Of a stretch of 64,000 nt of DNA, positions 24,605 to 33,811 are shown piece after piece. Below the pieces are notes generated by a model. The model saw only the letters and a program-made list of their open reading frames with translations, was not told the origin of the DNA and ran no database searches. The stretch comes from Prevotella koreensis (GTDB lineage Bacteria; Bacteroidota; Bacteroidia; Bacteroidales; Bacteroidaceae). The stretch is taken from positions 2,016,039-2,080,038 of the forward strand of contig NZ_RYYU01000001.1 in NCBI RefSeq assembly GCF_003977605.1. Reading direction: 5' to 3'. How positions within the stretch are numbered: the first letter of the stretch is position 1; each line of letters starts with the position of its first letter. The translations under genes and the position numbers were made by a program.

Positions 24605-25377
24605 TGACAATGAGGAATAACATATATATACTTAGCGATGCGCATCTCGGTTCGTGGGCAATCGAACACGGAAGAACGCAGGAGAGACGACTGACGCGTT
24701 TCCTTGACGAAATAAAGCACAAGGCGGCGGCGGTCTATCTGCTCGGCGACATGTTCGATTTCTGGTACGAATGGAAATACTGTGTGCCGAAAGGATATAC
24801 CCGATTTCTCGGCAAACTGTCCGAACTAACCGATATGGGTGTCGAGGTTCACTATTTCATAGGCAATCATGACATCTGGATGTACGGTTATCTGGAAGAG
24901 GAGTGTGGCGTGATACTGCACCGTAAACCGGAGACAGTGGAACTTCATAACAAGGTTTTCTATTTCGCGCATGGCGATGGACTGGGCGACCCTGACAAGA
25001 AATTCAAGATTATACGTAAGTTGTTCCATAACAGTCTGTGCCAACGCATGTTCTCAATGGTACATCCGAGGTGGTCTATGTGGTTCGGGCAGGCTTGGGC
25101 AAAGCACTCGCGAATGAAGCGAGGTAACGAGAAAGAACCGCCATATATGGGTGAAGACAAAGAATATCTGGTGCGTTTTACTAAACAGTACATGAAGACA
25201 CACCCCAATGTGGATTACTTTATATACGGTCATCGACATATAGAACTTGACCTGATGTTAAGCCACAATACGCGAATGATGATTATTGGCGACTGGGTTT
25301 GGCAGTTCACATACGCCGTGTTCGACGGCGAACATCTCTTCCTCGAGGAATATGAGGAAGGTGAAAGCAAAATGTAA
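24604..25377 (+). CDS. lpxH: UDP-2,3-diacylglucosamine diphosphatase (LpxH-like)
   Basis: Calcineurin-like metallophosphatase acting in lipid A synthesis on the cytoplasmic face of the inner membrane. All metal motifs are present: ILSDAHLGSW, LGDMFDFWYEW, FIGNHDIWMYG, FAHGDGLGDPDKK and YGHRHIELD. Length 257 aa agrees with Bacteroidetes LpxH-type proteins. A second in-frame ATG at 24610 is equally likely as start. A perfect hairpin terminator overlaps its last codons. Confidence 0.85.
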   Translation: MTMRNNIYILSDAHLGSWAIEHGRTQERRLTRFLDEIKHKAAAVYLLGDMFDFWYEWKYCVPKGYTRFLGKLSELTDMGVEVHYFIGNHDIWMYGYLEEECGVILHRKPETVELHNKVFYFAHGDGLGDPDKKFKIIRKLFHNSLCQRMFSMVHPRWSMWFGQAWAKHSRMKRGNEKEPPYMGEDKEYLVRFTKQYMKTHPNVDYFIYGHRHIELDLMLSHNTRMMIIGDWVWQFTYAVFDGEHLFLEEYEEGESKM

Positions 25378-25410
25378 GGCATGCGGTAGGCATGCCTTAC
25401 ATTCTTTTTA
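25371..25410. terminator. Bidirectional terminator between lpxH and ackA
   Basis: AATGTAAGGCATGC (25371-25384) and GGCATGCCTTACATT (25389-25403) form a perfect stem with T-rich sequence on the plus side. It serves the convergent genes on both strands. Confidence 0.8.
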
Positions 25411-25417
25411 GTTCCTT

Positions 25418-26611
25418 TTATTTTAATAAATTCATCGTGTCGGTGGCTATCATAAGTTCCTCGTCGGTAGGAATTATGCACACCTTCACGCGTGAATCGT
25501 CGGCCGATATTATCGTTTCTTTGCCGCGTACATTGTTCTTGGAAGCATCGAATTTCACGCCGATAAACTCCAGTCCTTTGCACACTTCCTCGCGCAAACC
25601 GGTCTGATTTTCACCAACACCGGCAGTGAATACTATTATGTCAACGCCTCCCATGGCAGCCGCGTAAGCACCGATGTATTTCTTTATGCGATAGAAATAC
25701 ATGTCGAGAGCGAGTTGTGAGCGTGGTTCGCCGGCCTCTGCCGCCATTTCAATGTCGCGCATGTCCGAACCTTTCTCGGTTATTCCGAGCACACCGCTCT
25801 TCTTGTTCAGCAGTGTTGATATGCCTTCTGCATCGAGGTTTAGTTTCTTCTGGAGGTAAACCACAGCCCCTGCATCAATGTCGCCGGAGCGTGTTCCCAT
25901 CATCAGACCTTCAAGTGGGGTGAGTCCCATTGTTGTGTCGATGCACTTGCCATCCTTTACGGCGGCGATGCTGGCTCCGTTGCCGATGTGGCAAGTGATT
26001 ATTTTTTTGCCGGCGGGGTCGCAACCGAGGAACTCACATACGCGCTGACTCACGTAGCGGTGGCTCGTTCCGTGGAAACCGTAACGGCGAACGCCATATT
26101 GCTTGTAGAGATTGTATGGTATTGCGTACAGGAAAGCCTCTTCTGGCATGGTCTGATGGAAAGCGGTGTCGAATACACCAACTTGTGGCAGACCCGGCAT
26201 CAGTTCGTTCACGGCATTCACCCCTTTTAGGTTGGCAGGGTTGTGGAGCGGTGCGAGGTCTATGCAATCCTTGAAAGTTTCCATCACTTCATCGTTGAGT
26301 ATGACGCTCTTGTTGAACTTCTCGCCACCGTGCACCATGCGATGACCAACGGCATCAATCTCTTTCAGGTCTTTGATTACACCTATTTCGGGGTCGGTGA
26401 GCAGTGAGAAAATAAACTTCACACCCTCTGTGTGCTCCGGAATCTCATGATTAATCACCTTTTTCTCACCGTTGGCAAGTTTCGCTTTTACGAATGAGCC
26501 TGACTCTCCCACGCGTTCTGCGCCTCCACTTGTCATGACACTCTTGTCGTCCATGTTGTAAAGTGCATACTTTATGGAACTACTGCCACAATTGAGAACT
26601 AAAATCTTCAT
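25418..26611 (-). CDS. ackA: Acetate kinase
   Basis: The 397-aa enzyme interconverts acetyl phosphate and ADP with acetate and ATP. Motifs: ILVLNCGSSSIKYAL, HRMVHGGEKF, VGVFDTAFHQTMPEEAFLYA, RYGFHGTSHRYV, ITCHIGNGASIAAV and TAGVGENQTGLREE. It lies downstream of pta on the same strand, separated by 215 bp of AT-rich DNA, so it may have its own promoter. It completes fermentative acetate production. Confidence 0.97.
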   Translation of the reverse strand: MKILVLNCGSSSIKYALYNMDDKSVMTSGGAERVGESGSFVKAKLANGEKKVINHEIPEHTEGVKFIFSLLTDPEIGVIKDLKEIDAVGHRMVHGGEKFNKSVILNDEVMETFKDCIDLAPLHNPANLKGVNAVNELMPGLPQVGVFDTAFHQTMPEEAFLYAIPYNLYKQYGVRRYGFHGTSHRYVSQRVCEFLGCDPAGKKIITCHIGNGASIAAVKDGKCIDTTMGLTPLEGLMMGTRSGDIDAGAVVYLQKKLNLDAEGISTLLNKKSGVLGITEKGSDMRDIEMAAEAGEPRSQLALDMYFYRIKKYIGAYAAAMGGVDIIVFTAGVGENQTGLREEVCKGLEFIGVKFDASKNNVRGKETIISADDSRVKVCIIPTDEELMIATDTMNLLK

Positions 26612-26826
26612 ATCTCTTTTTGTTTTAGAACGGAAAGAATATTGAATAATAAGAATAATTCTTGCTGGAAATCAGACAGATGGTTTACTCTTATTACTCA
26701 AACTTTTCTCCATATTTGTTTATTTGTATTTATGATTTTAATTAATATAATTTCCGATAAAAGTTATTCTTATTATTTGAATTTCTTGCTCTAACTATTC
26801 AGAATAATTAGCCTTACAAGTCGTTC
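26612..26826. other. AT-rich pta-ackA spacer
   Basis: No ORF. It holds several short self-complementary A/T elements (AGAATAATTCTT near 26650; TTCAGAATAATTAG near 26798), which may be regulatory, but I cannot assign a regulator. Confidence 0.4.
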
Positions 26827-27834
26827 CTATTTCGCGTCCATTGCCTGACATGCCGTGATGGCAACCATCTTGTAGATGTCGTCAACGCTGCATCCGCGGC
26901 TAAGGTCGTTCACCGGACGGGCAATACCTTGCAGAATGGGGCCGAGGGCCTCTGCACCGCCAAGTCGTTCAACGAGTTTGTATGAGATGTTGCCTACCTC
27001 AAGACATGGTACCACAAGCACATTCGCATGCCCGGCAATCTCCGAACCCGGAGCCTTTTTCTGTGCCACTCTTGGCACAAGTGCAGAGTCGGCCTGCAGT
27101 TCTCCGTCTATTTTCAGGTCGGGAGCCATTTCTTTTGCAATCCGTGTTGCCTCTACAACCTTATCAACAACCTCGTGCTTTGCCGAGCCTTTTGTCGAGA
27201 AACTGAGCATTGCCACGCGAGGATCGGAGATTCCGGCAACCGATTTCGCTGTCTGTGCGGTGCAAATGGCAATCTCTGCCAACTGATGTGCGTCAGGAAC
27301 AGGCGTTACGGCAACGTCGCCAATCACCAACATTCCGTTCTCTCCATATTGTTCGGCCTTTGTGAGCAGCAACATTGCGCCGCTGACACAACTTATTCCC
27401 GGGCTGGTCTTTATGATTTGCAGTGCGGGGCGCAGTGTGTCGCCTGTTGTTGAGAGTGCGCCGCTTATCTGTCCGTCGGCATCTCCTGTCTTGATAATCA
27501 TGCAACTGAGGTAGAGAGGGTTCTTTACCAACTTGCGGGCTTCCTCTATTGTCATGCCCTTTTTCTTGCGTATTTCGGCGAGCAGCGTTGCATACTCCTC
27601 GCTCTTCTCGCAGTTTTCGGGGTCTATTAGTGTCGCCTTACCGATGTTTTTCAGTCCTAAGCGGTCTGCCAAAGCATTCACTTTGCCGGGATTACCTATA
27701 AGAATAATATCGGCGATGTCCTCGGCCAACACTCTGTCGGCCGCTGTCAGTGTGCGTTCCTCTTCTGCTTCGGGAAGCACGATGCGCTGTTTGTTGCTCT
27801 TTGCGCGTTCAATGATTTGTTGTATTAAATCCAT
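26827..27834 (-). CDS. pta: Phosphate acetyltransferase
   Basis: The 335-aa short-form enzyme converts acetyl-CoA and phosphate to acetyl phosphate. Motifs: KQRIVLPEAEEERTLTAADR, SGALSTTGDTLRPALQIIKT, LSFSTKGSAKHE, DGELQADSALVP, FPCLEVG-type VPCLEVGNISYKLV and GCSVDDIYKMVAIT. It lacks the N-terminal DRTGG/P-loop regions of the long E. coli type, as is usual in Bacteroidetes. It pairs functionally with ackA downstream. Confidence 0.96.
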   Translation of the reverse strand: MDLIQQIIERAKSNKQRIVLPEAEEERTLTAADRVLAEDIADIILIGNPGKVNALADRLGLKNIGKATLIDPENCEKSEEYATLLAEIRKKKGMTIEEARKLVKNPLYLSCMIIKTGDADGQISGALSTTGDTLRPALQIIKTSPGISCVSGAMLLLTKAEQYGENGMLVIGDVAVTPVPDAHQLAEIAICTAQTAKSVAGISDPRVAMLSFSTKGSAKHEVVDKVVEATRIAKEMAPDLKIDGELQADSALVPRVAQKKAPGSEIAGHANVLVVPCLEVGNISYKLVERLGGAEALGPILQGIARPVNDLSRGCSVDDIYKMVAITACQAMDAK

Positions 27835-27999
27835 AGTAGATAAATTTTAAATTCCTTCGCATGTCTCCCACCATCTGTTTCCGGTGTGGAAAGAAGTGGG
27901 TTGCCCTGTTTGGGAAATAGTTTATATAATTGTTTGTATATCGTTCTGCGTTCAGCGAGATGTGCTTTCGCTGCCTCGAAGGTTGTCCGATGAGGCTTT

Positions 28000-28764
28000 T
28001 TACATCTCCTGTGTCAGCAGACTTTCAAGGTCTTCTGCCGACAATCGCAACTGTAGTTTGGCGTGACTGGCAACGCTTATGCGCCCTGTCTCTTCAGAAA
28101 CAACAACCGCAAGGGCATCGCTCTCTTCCGCTATACCCATCGCGGCGCGGTGGCGCAGTCCCAATTCCTTGGGTATGTTGTCATCATGGCTCACGGGAAG
28201 TATGCATCCCGCCGCTTTTATTCTATGCTTCGAAATCACCATCGCACCGTCGTGCAGTGGTGAGTTCTTGAAGAAAATGTTCTCTATTAGTCTTTGACTC
28301 ACTCGCGAGTCAATTTTTTCGCCGGTATCCACGATGTCGTCAAGCGGTGTGTTTCGTTCAAAAACAATCAGTGCACCCACCTTTCCGCGTCCCATGCTCA
28401 TACAGGCACGCACTATCGCCATTACGCTTTCCATATCGACATTCTTGTCTTTCTTGCTGCCTTTTAAGAGTCTTTTCAGCGCACTGAAATTCTGATGAGC
28501 ACCGACATTATAGAAAAACTTGCGTATCTCGTCTTGAAAAAGAATGATAAGAGCAATCACTCCGACACTCATCAGGTTGTCCATTATAGCACCGAGCAGT
28601 CGCATCTCGAACACTCGGCTCACAAAAATCCAAACTATGAAGAACATGATGATGCCGCCAAAAACATTCAGCGAGCGTGATGCTTTCATAACGCGGTAGA
28701 TGTAGTACAGGCCGAGTGCCACCGCGATTATGTCTATTATGTCTTTTATTCCGAAATCAAACAT
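28000..28764 (-). CDS. cdaA: Diadenylate cyclase CdaA
   Basis: Makes c-di-AMP from two ATP. Three N-terminal membrane helices (IIDIIAVALGLYYIYRVM; VFGGIIMFFIVWIFVS; LMSVGVIALIILF) precede the DAC domain with the catalytic DGAMVI (HDGAMVISKH) and RHRAAMGIAEESDA motifs. Length 254 aa is typical. It follows folP by 92 bp on the same strand, an arrangement I recall from other Bacteroidetes. c-di-AMP controls potassium and cell-wall homeostasis in studied bacteria. Confidence 0.95.
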   Translation of the reverse strand: MFDFGIKDIIDIIAVALGLYYIYRVMKASRSLNVFGGIIMFFIVWIFVSRVFEMRLLGAIMDNLMSVGVIALIILFQDEIRKFFYNVGAHQNFSALKRLLKGSKKDKNVDMESVMAIVRACMSMGRGKVGALIVFERNTPLDDIVDTGEKIDSRVSQRLIENIFFKNSPLHDGAMVISKHRIKAAGCILPVSHDDNIPKELGLRHRAAMGIAEESDALAVVVSEETGRISVASHAKLQLRLSAEDLESLLTQEM

Positions 28765-28856
28765 CTTCCGAACCAGTTTACAGTTGAGAAAGGACAGTTG
28801 AGAAAGGAAAACTGAAAGTCATCAATTCCGAATTGTCAACGGTCAATTTCTCATTG

Positions 28857-29741
28857 TCAATTATCAATTAACTTCACCGCTTCCACCGCCTCCTTCACAT
28901 CGTGAACTCGCAGTATTGCCGCCCCTTTCATCAGAGCCACGGTGTTCAGCACGGTGGTTCCGTTGAGAGCCTCGTCGGGTGTGATACCCAATGTGCGCCA
29001 TATCATTGTTTTGCGCGACAGTCCTGCCAGCACCGGGAGTCCGAACTCGCCGAGCAAATCCATGCGCCGGAGCGTGTCGAAGTTCTGTTCCATCGTCTTT
29101 CCGAAGCCGAATCCGGGGTCGAGGATTATGTCTTTCTGACCGCGGGCACGCAACTGTCGTATGCGCATGGCAAAGAATTTCATGGTTTCTTCAAGCGGTC
29201 CGCAACTCGACATCAGTATGTAGGGCACACCGCCTCGCCATTCATCGTCAAGCACCGGAGCGCAGTCGTTACTGCCGATGTCGTCTCCGTCAATGTCGCT
29301 TGCTTCCAAATTAACAGCCTGTTTGTCGCTGCCGAATGACCCTTCGGGGTTTCCGCCGCTCACATCGTTTATGATGCCAACGCCAAACTCTTCTACGGCC
29401 ATCTTCGCCACATCGTGTCTGAAAGTATCGATGCTGACAATAGCGCCTGTCTGTTGCCCCCTGATTGCTGTAAGGGCGTGCCTCATGCGCTCCATTTCCT
29501 CCTCCTCGCTCACCTGAGTAGCACCCGGACGAGTGGAGAACGCACCGACATCTATTATCTTTCCGCCCTCTTCAATAATCTGGTTTGCCCGCTCTGCAAT
29601 TTCCATTTCGCTTTGCTTACGGCTCCCTTGATAGAAAGAGTCGGGGGTACAATTAAGTATTCCCATTACAAGTGGCTCTCTTAGCGACAACAGTCGGCCA
29701 CCGATGTTAATAGTATATTCCGTATTGCGGTTTTTCGTCAT
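28857..29741 (-). CDS. folP: Dihydropteroate synthase with acidic insertion
   Basis: TIM-barrel enzyme joining p-aminobenzoate to the pterin in folate synthesis; target of sulfonamides. Motifs: MGILNCTPDSFYQGSR, IDVGAFSTRPGATQVSEEEE, SIDTFRHDVAKMA, INDVSGG, ILDPGFGFGKTMEQN and AGLSRKTMIW. Between INDVSGG and the next strand (YILMSS) is an Asp/Glu-rich stretch of about 38 residues (approximately 134-172) that is longer than the usual loop here. It precedes cdaA on the same strand. Confidence 0.94.
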   Translation of the reverse strand: MTKNRNTEYTINIGGRLLSLREPLVMGILNCTPDSFYQGSRKQSEMEIAERANQIIEEGGKIIDVGAFSTRPGATQVSEEEEMERMRHALTAIRGQQTGAIVSIDTFRHDVAKMAVEEFGVGIINDVSGGNPEGSFGSDKQAVNLEASDIDGDDIGSNDCAPVLDDEWRGGVPYILMSSCGPLEETMKFFAMRIRQLRARGQKDIILDPGFGFGKTMEQNFDTLRRMDLLGEFGLPVLAGLSRKTMIWRTLGITPDEALNGTTVLNTVALMKGAAILRVHDVKEAVEAVKLIDN

Positions 29742-29982
29742 CTCATTTACTGCGATTATGCCGCAGTCTATTTGATTTGCAAAAATAATATAATTCGATG
29801 ATATTGCAAAACTTTCCGCCCCTTTTTCTCTAAAACTCGTCTAAAAAAACTTCTCGTATCTTCTAAGAGTTACGCCGAGAGGTAATGGCTGTGCATCTGC
29901 CGGCAGGCGGACAAAACAGTGAGTAAGCATGCCGGTAATAACAATTCTTTCCCAATAATACAATTTTATAGAAAGTTTTTCC

Positions 29983-29990
29983 TATTTTTG
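29983..29990 (+). promoter_or_regulatory. murF promoter -7 box
   Basis: TATTTTTG, 20 bp before the murF ATG, matches TAnnTTTG. Confidence 0.55.
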
Positions 29991-30010
29991 CACTCAAAAT
30001 ATCAGAACAA

Positions 30011-31321
30011 ATGAACACCTTGGATATAAAAGAGATGTACGCCCTCTACCGCGAACACCCTCTGATAACCACCGACAGCCGCGACTGTCCGCGAGGAAGC
30101 ATCTTCTTGGCACTGAAGGGTGAGACCTTCGACGGTAACAAATTCGCGAAAAGTGCACTGCAAAAAGGATGTGCGTATGCCATCATAGACAACCCGGAAT
30201 ATAATACAGACGACCGCTGTCTGCTTGTTGACGACACTTTGCAAACATTCAAAGACCTCGCACGAGAACATCGCCGCCGTTTCGCAATACCGGTGATAGG
30301 GATAACGGGAACAAACGGAAAGACCACCACAAAGGAACTCCTTGCAGCCGTTCTTTCCGAACGCTTCAACGTGCACTACACACAAGGCAATTTCAATAAC
30401 GATGTCGGAGTGCCCAAAACGTTGTTCCAACTCGGCCCCGGGCACGAGATTGCGGTTGTGGAAATGGGTGCATCGCATCCGGGCGACATAAAGACTCTGG
30501 CAGAAACGGCAGAGCCTACCTGCGGACTAATAACCAATGTGGGGCGTGCTCACTTGCAAGGCTTCGGCTCTTTCGATGGGGTGAAACGCACGAAAGGGGA
30601 ACTTTATGACTTTTTGATTGGCCGTGATGCACCGTTGTTCATCAATGCCGACAATGCCGACCTTATGGGTATGGCGGCTGAAAGGAATGCTACACATATT
30701 ATAAAATATGGCGGTGCCTCATCAGAACGTCTTTCTGTGCGTGGAAAGATAATAGATTGTGCGCCGTTCCTGCGCTTCTCTTGGCATGCTGATGGGGGCG
30801 AAGAACGCTGCGTAAGAACAAATCTCATCGGGTCGTATAACATAGATAATATGCTTGCTGCGGTAACTGTCGGCCTGCATTTCGGTGTCACCGAAGAACA
30901 GGTGTGTCACGCACTTGAAAACTATATGCCCAACAACAACCGCTCGCAGATGACCGTCACCCCGCACAATCATCTCATCATGGATGCCTACAACGCAAAT
31001 CCGTCGAGTATGAAGGCTGCGATAGAAAACCTCTGTGCTATGGATGTGCCGGCGAAAATGGCTATACTTGGTGATATGAGAGAACTTGGAGAGGTGAGCG
31101 GAGAGGAACATCAGCGCGTGGTGGATATGCTAAAGGCGAAAGGACTCTGCGAGGTGTGGTTGGTGGGAGAGGAGTTCGGCAAGACCGATTGCACTTTCCG
31201 CAAGTTCCGCGACATCGAAGAGATGAAGGCAGAGATTGCCGTAAACCGCCCCACCGATAAGTATATCCTCGTAAAAGGCAGCAACGGCATACGCCTCTTC
31301 ACGCTTCCCGAACTGCTCTAA
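30011..31321 (+). CDS. murF: UDP-N-acetylmuramoyl-tripeptide--D-Ala-D-Ala ligase
   Basis: The 436-aa Mur ligase adds D-Ala-D-Ala to the peptidoglycan precursor. Three domains: N-terminal substrate domain (TTDSRDCPRGSIFLALKGET), central ATPase with P-loop VIGITGTNGKTTTKELL (about residue 96) and EMGASHPGDI, and the C-terminal domain with DAYNANPSSMKAAI and LGDMRELGE. It uses the product of Ddl. The strong terminator after it belongs to the 22-bp repeat array. Confidence 0.96.
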   Translation: MNTLDIKEMYALYREHPLITTDSRDCPRGSIFLALKGETFDGNKFAKSALQKGCAYAIIDNPEYNTDDRCLLVDDTLQTFKDLAREHRRRFAIPVIGITGTNGKTTTKELLAAVLSERFNVHYTQGNFNNDVGVPKTLFQLGPGHEIAVVEMGASHPGDIKTLAETAEPTCGLITNVGRAHLQGFGSFDGVKRTKGELYDFLIGRDAPLFINADNADLMGMAAERNATHIIKYGGASSERLSVRGKIIDCAPFLRFSWHADGGEERCVRTNLIGSYNIDNMLAAVTVGLHFGVTEEQVCHALENYMPNNNRSQMTVTPHNHLIMDAYNANPSSMKAAIENLCAMDVPAKMAILGDMRELGEVSGEEHQRVVDMLKAKGLCEVWLVGEEFGKTDCTFRKFRDIEEMKAEIAVNRPTDKYILVKGSNGIRLFTLPELL

Positions 31322-31360
31322 AAACACCTTTCGGCAAACGATTGACAACATAGAGCAAAC

Positions 31361-31442
31361 CAATTTGGGCGAATTTGCCGACCAATTTGGGCGAAATTGA
31401 AAACCAAAACAGGCGAAATTGGTCAGCAATTTCGCCTGTTTT
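31361..31442 (+). repeat. 22-bp-period GGGCGAAATTG array (locus 2)
   Basis: Cores begin at 31367 (GGGCGAATTTG), 31389 (GGGCGAAATTG) and 31411 (AGGCGAAATTG), 22 bp apart, followed by an inverted copy CAATTTCGCCT at 31427. The last direct and inverted units together form the murF terminator. Confidence 0.82.
31406..31442 (+). terminator. murF terminator
   Basis: A 16-bp perfect stem, AAAACAGGCGAAATTG and its complement, closes a 5-nt loop and ends in TTTT; one arm is an inverted unit of the 22-bp array. Confidence 0.8.
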
Positions 31443-31489
31443 GTAATACAGATAAATATTTTTTTGCGTGAGTTCAGCACAAGAAAACA

Positions 31490-31654
31490 CGAGTTCGGGA
31501 TAAAAATTCTTGTTAAATTCATCTATAATACAGAAAACTTTACTATCTTTGTCCTCAATAATCACAGCGGATTTTGTTTGTATTTTATTTATTTGGAACT
31601 AATGATTTCCGCAGATTACAGAGTCTTATGATGAACTTTTATCCCGAACTCACG
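31490..31654. mobile_element. IS982-derived miniature inverted-repeat element
   Basis: About 165 bp bounded by CGAGTTCGGGATAAAA and its inverted partner TTTTATCCCGAACTCACG. On the minus strand it keeps the first codons of an IS982-type transposase (MIIEDKDSKVFCIIDEFNKN) fused directly to the terminal repeat. The same sequence, more complete, is at 60896-61278. Confidence 0.65.
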
Positions 31655-31669
31655 TAATAATTTAAAAGA

Positions 31670-32203
31670 ATGTATTGTAATTGGATAAAAATAAAACAAT
31701 TAATATCGTTGGTGGTTTTGGGGATAACATTTGTGTCCTGCAGACAGTCATGTTTCGATGTAATAACACATAATAACGTTGCATATTGGTCACGTTATTG
31801 GACACCGAACAATCCTCATGGGGTAATTGCTGTGTATTCAAAAAAAGACTCAATACAATATTTCCTTGATGAAGATTTTAATTATAGTTATACAGGATCT
31901 TTGGGTAACATATATGGTGTTAGATTTAAATTCTCTAATGATACGATGTTCCATTATGTAAGAACCAAAAGAGGATTCGTAACAATGTATGATACTTTAC
32001 ATATTATATCATATGATAGAGATATTATAGTAGTAAAAAATAATAATTCAGAAGAGGTGGTTTGGCATAGAATTCCCAATAGAATAATAAAAAAGAAGAT
32101 GAAAAAATCAAGAATCACAGGAACAAACTTTATTACTCGCCGTAGGAGACAGGTGGATAACCTTAGGAGTAATAAGCCGATGAAGAATATGTTATGTAGA
32201 TAG
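31670..32203 (+). CDS. Hypothetical lipoprotein
   Basis: The 177-aa protein has a signal peptide and lipobox LISLVVLGITFVSCRQ. The body is Tyr/Asn-rich with short beta-like segments (VRFKFSNDTMFHYV; DTLHIISYDRDIIVV) and a Lys/Arg-rich tail. No family is recognised. It is clearly more AT-rich than murF and follows a miniature element, suggesting an acquired accessory gene. Confidence 0.6.
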   Translation: MYCNWIKIKQLISLVVLGITFVSCRQSCFDVITHNNVAYWSRYWTPNNPHGVIAVYSKKDSIQYFLDEDFNYSYTGSLGNIYGVRFKFSNDTMFHYVRTKRGFVTMYDTLHIISYDRDIIVVKNNNSEEVVWHRIPNRIIKKKMKKSRITGTNFITRRRRQVDNLRSNKPMKNMLCR

Positions 32204-32787
32204 CAATAATTGTATGAAACAGATTAATACATGAATGCTGGAAAGATAAGATATAATTTCCCGAACTGTCGTATGATATACAAACTAAAGCGGTTTCCCC
32301 GACGCGTCCATCAATCTGCCACTTGTTGCAAAAACAGACGATAAAACTTTTTTCTTTGGTAAAAAAATACAGGCTGAATTGGTTTTCATTTTTTTTATTG
32401 CTAACTTTGTCGGCACTATTCATACCGTTTGTTGGTTTGGACTTAAACCCCAATCAGTTATTAGGGTCTGCACAGATTTCGTTTGATTGTTGGTCAGGTT
32501 GTCTGCACTATTATCGAAGACGTAGTGGGCTGCGGCGAGAAAATAAGGAAGGCAAGATGGCAGCAAAGCAAATATAAGATGTCAGGAAGCGATAGAATCA
32601 ATATGAGATGGAGAAACAATAGTCTAACGACCGATTGAGGTTAAAGCATTAATCGAAATAAACTTTACGGTGTAGTGTGATATTGGGCAATTGTTTGCTT
32701 CTCAAAATGTTACATTCTTTTAAAAAAATGCTGCTGCAAAATTTTACGTCTTTACAATTAATATATTTATTATAAAACATTTAATTT
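32204..32787. other. Intergenic stretch without recognised gene
   Basis: About 580 bp. Short frames here show no signal peptide, motif or plausible start context, and no convincing repeat was seen. It may be decayed coding DNA. Confidence 0.4.
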
Positions 32788-33513
32788 ATGATTTTCAAAA
32801 TTATCTTAATCTTATTAGCACTGATTGCCGCAATCGTATTGGGATTATTTCTCTTTGCACGTTATCTTAACATACAAGCCAAACGGCGGCGTAATGCTTG
32901 GCTGGCAACCCATCCGCAGACTCCTCTTACAGAAGAAAAGAAACGGCTTTTGGTGTTTGGGGCAATTCTGTTTTCCTATCGTCGCGAAGAAGTGTTGAGC
33001 ATTGTTCCGGATGTTGACTTGAAGATTTATGCGGAAGGTATGAAAAGTCAGTGGGGTGTGGAAAATACGGAAGACGCGATGGAGACACTCAACGCTTTGC
33101 TTGCATTGGAACGTACCACAGAGTTTGACGAATTGATTTCGCAAAATACAGATAACCGCAAACTGGAATATCTCAGAGAAAAAATTGCAGATGGGTTGGA
33201 TATAGACCCGGATAGGGTTAGACAAGTGAACTCCACTTACGCTTGGGACATCTGTCGATTGGTGGCATTGTCCAAATGGTGCTACTGGAACGACTATATC
33301 AGCGAAGAAGATATGTGGCGATTTATGCAACAGGGTGCAGCAAAAGCAGCCTGCATGGGTGAAAACTGGCAAGATTATGTTATTTCATTCTTGCTCGGAC
33401 GCACAATACAAGGCTTTGGATTGGATGATATAAAGGACTGTTGTGTAGAGTTATTCAATGAGAACAAGTCTTACAGAGATGGAAATCTCTTTACTTGTTA
33501 CTCCTTCAAATAA
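32788..33513 (+). CDS. DUF1266 domain protein with N-terminal membrane anchor
   Basis: The 241-aa protein starts with a membrane helix (IILILLALIAAIVLGLFLFA) and ends in a DUF1266-like domain: TYAWDICRLVALSKWCYWND, YISEEDMWRFMQQGAAKAAC, NWQDYVISFLLGR. The family has no established activity and occurs near immunity or toxin-like genes in several bacteria. No partner is obvious here; a possible terminator lies at 33641. Confidence 0.75.
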   Translation: MIFKIILILLALIAAIVLGLFLFARYLNIQAKRRRNAWLATHPQTPLTEEKKRLLVFGAILFSYRREEVLSIVPDVDLKIYAEGMKSQWGVENTEDAMETLNALLALERTTEFDELISQNTDNRKLEYLREKIADGLDIDPDRVRQVNSTYAWDICRLVALSKWCYWNDYISEEDMWRFMQQGAAKAACMGENWQDYVISFLLGRTIQGFGLDDIKDCCVELFNENKSYRDGNLFTCYSFK

Positions 33514-33640
33514 TAATTCTCCTTTGTATATGTGGATATTGCCGGTTACGTTTCCATGTTTGTTGGCAATTCTCCCGATATGCGTTTCATCATGAGAACG
33601 TCTGTTTTGTTCAGAACAGCATCGCAAGGAACGAAATGCA

Positions 33641-33667
33641 AAAGACCGGCCATCCGCCGGTCTTTTT
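33641..33667. terminator. Terminator near the DUF1266 gene
   Basis: AAAGACCGGC, loop CATCC, GCCGGTCTTT, then TT. The stem is symmetric. Confidence 0.65.
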
Positions 33668-33688
33668 GCCAACTTAAAACTGTTTTTA

Positions 33689-33800
33689 TCACATATCCGT
33701 CACATATCCGTCACATATAATTATGTACTGATAATCAGTGGTGTACATGAAAAGTTGCTGCGATATAACTGTTATCCATCACATATCCGTCACATATAAA
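33689..33800. repeat. 11-bp-phased TCACATAT repeats, downstream cluster
   Basis: TCACATATCCG or TCACATATAA begins at 33689, 33700 and 33711 and again at 33779 and 33790, with a spacing of 11 bp within each group. They lie just beyond the 3' end of the AlbA_2 gene; the same unit lies before its start. Confidence 0.75.
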
Positions 33801-33811
33801 TTATATGTTTG

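Noticed and set aside
32323..32577. 84-codon plus-strand ORF
   Set aside because: No start context, signal or family resemblance; composition looks random and opposing frames are equally open.
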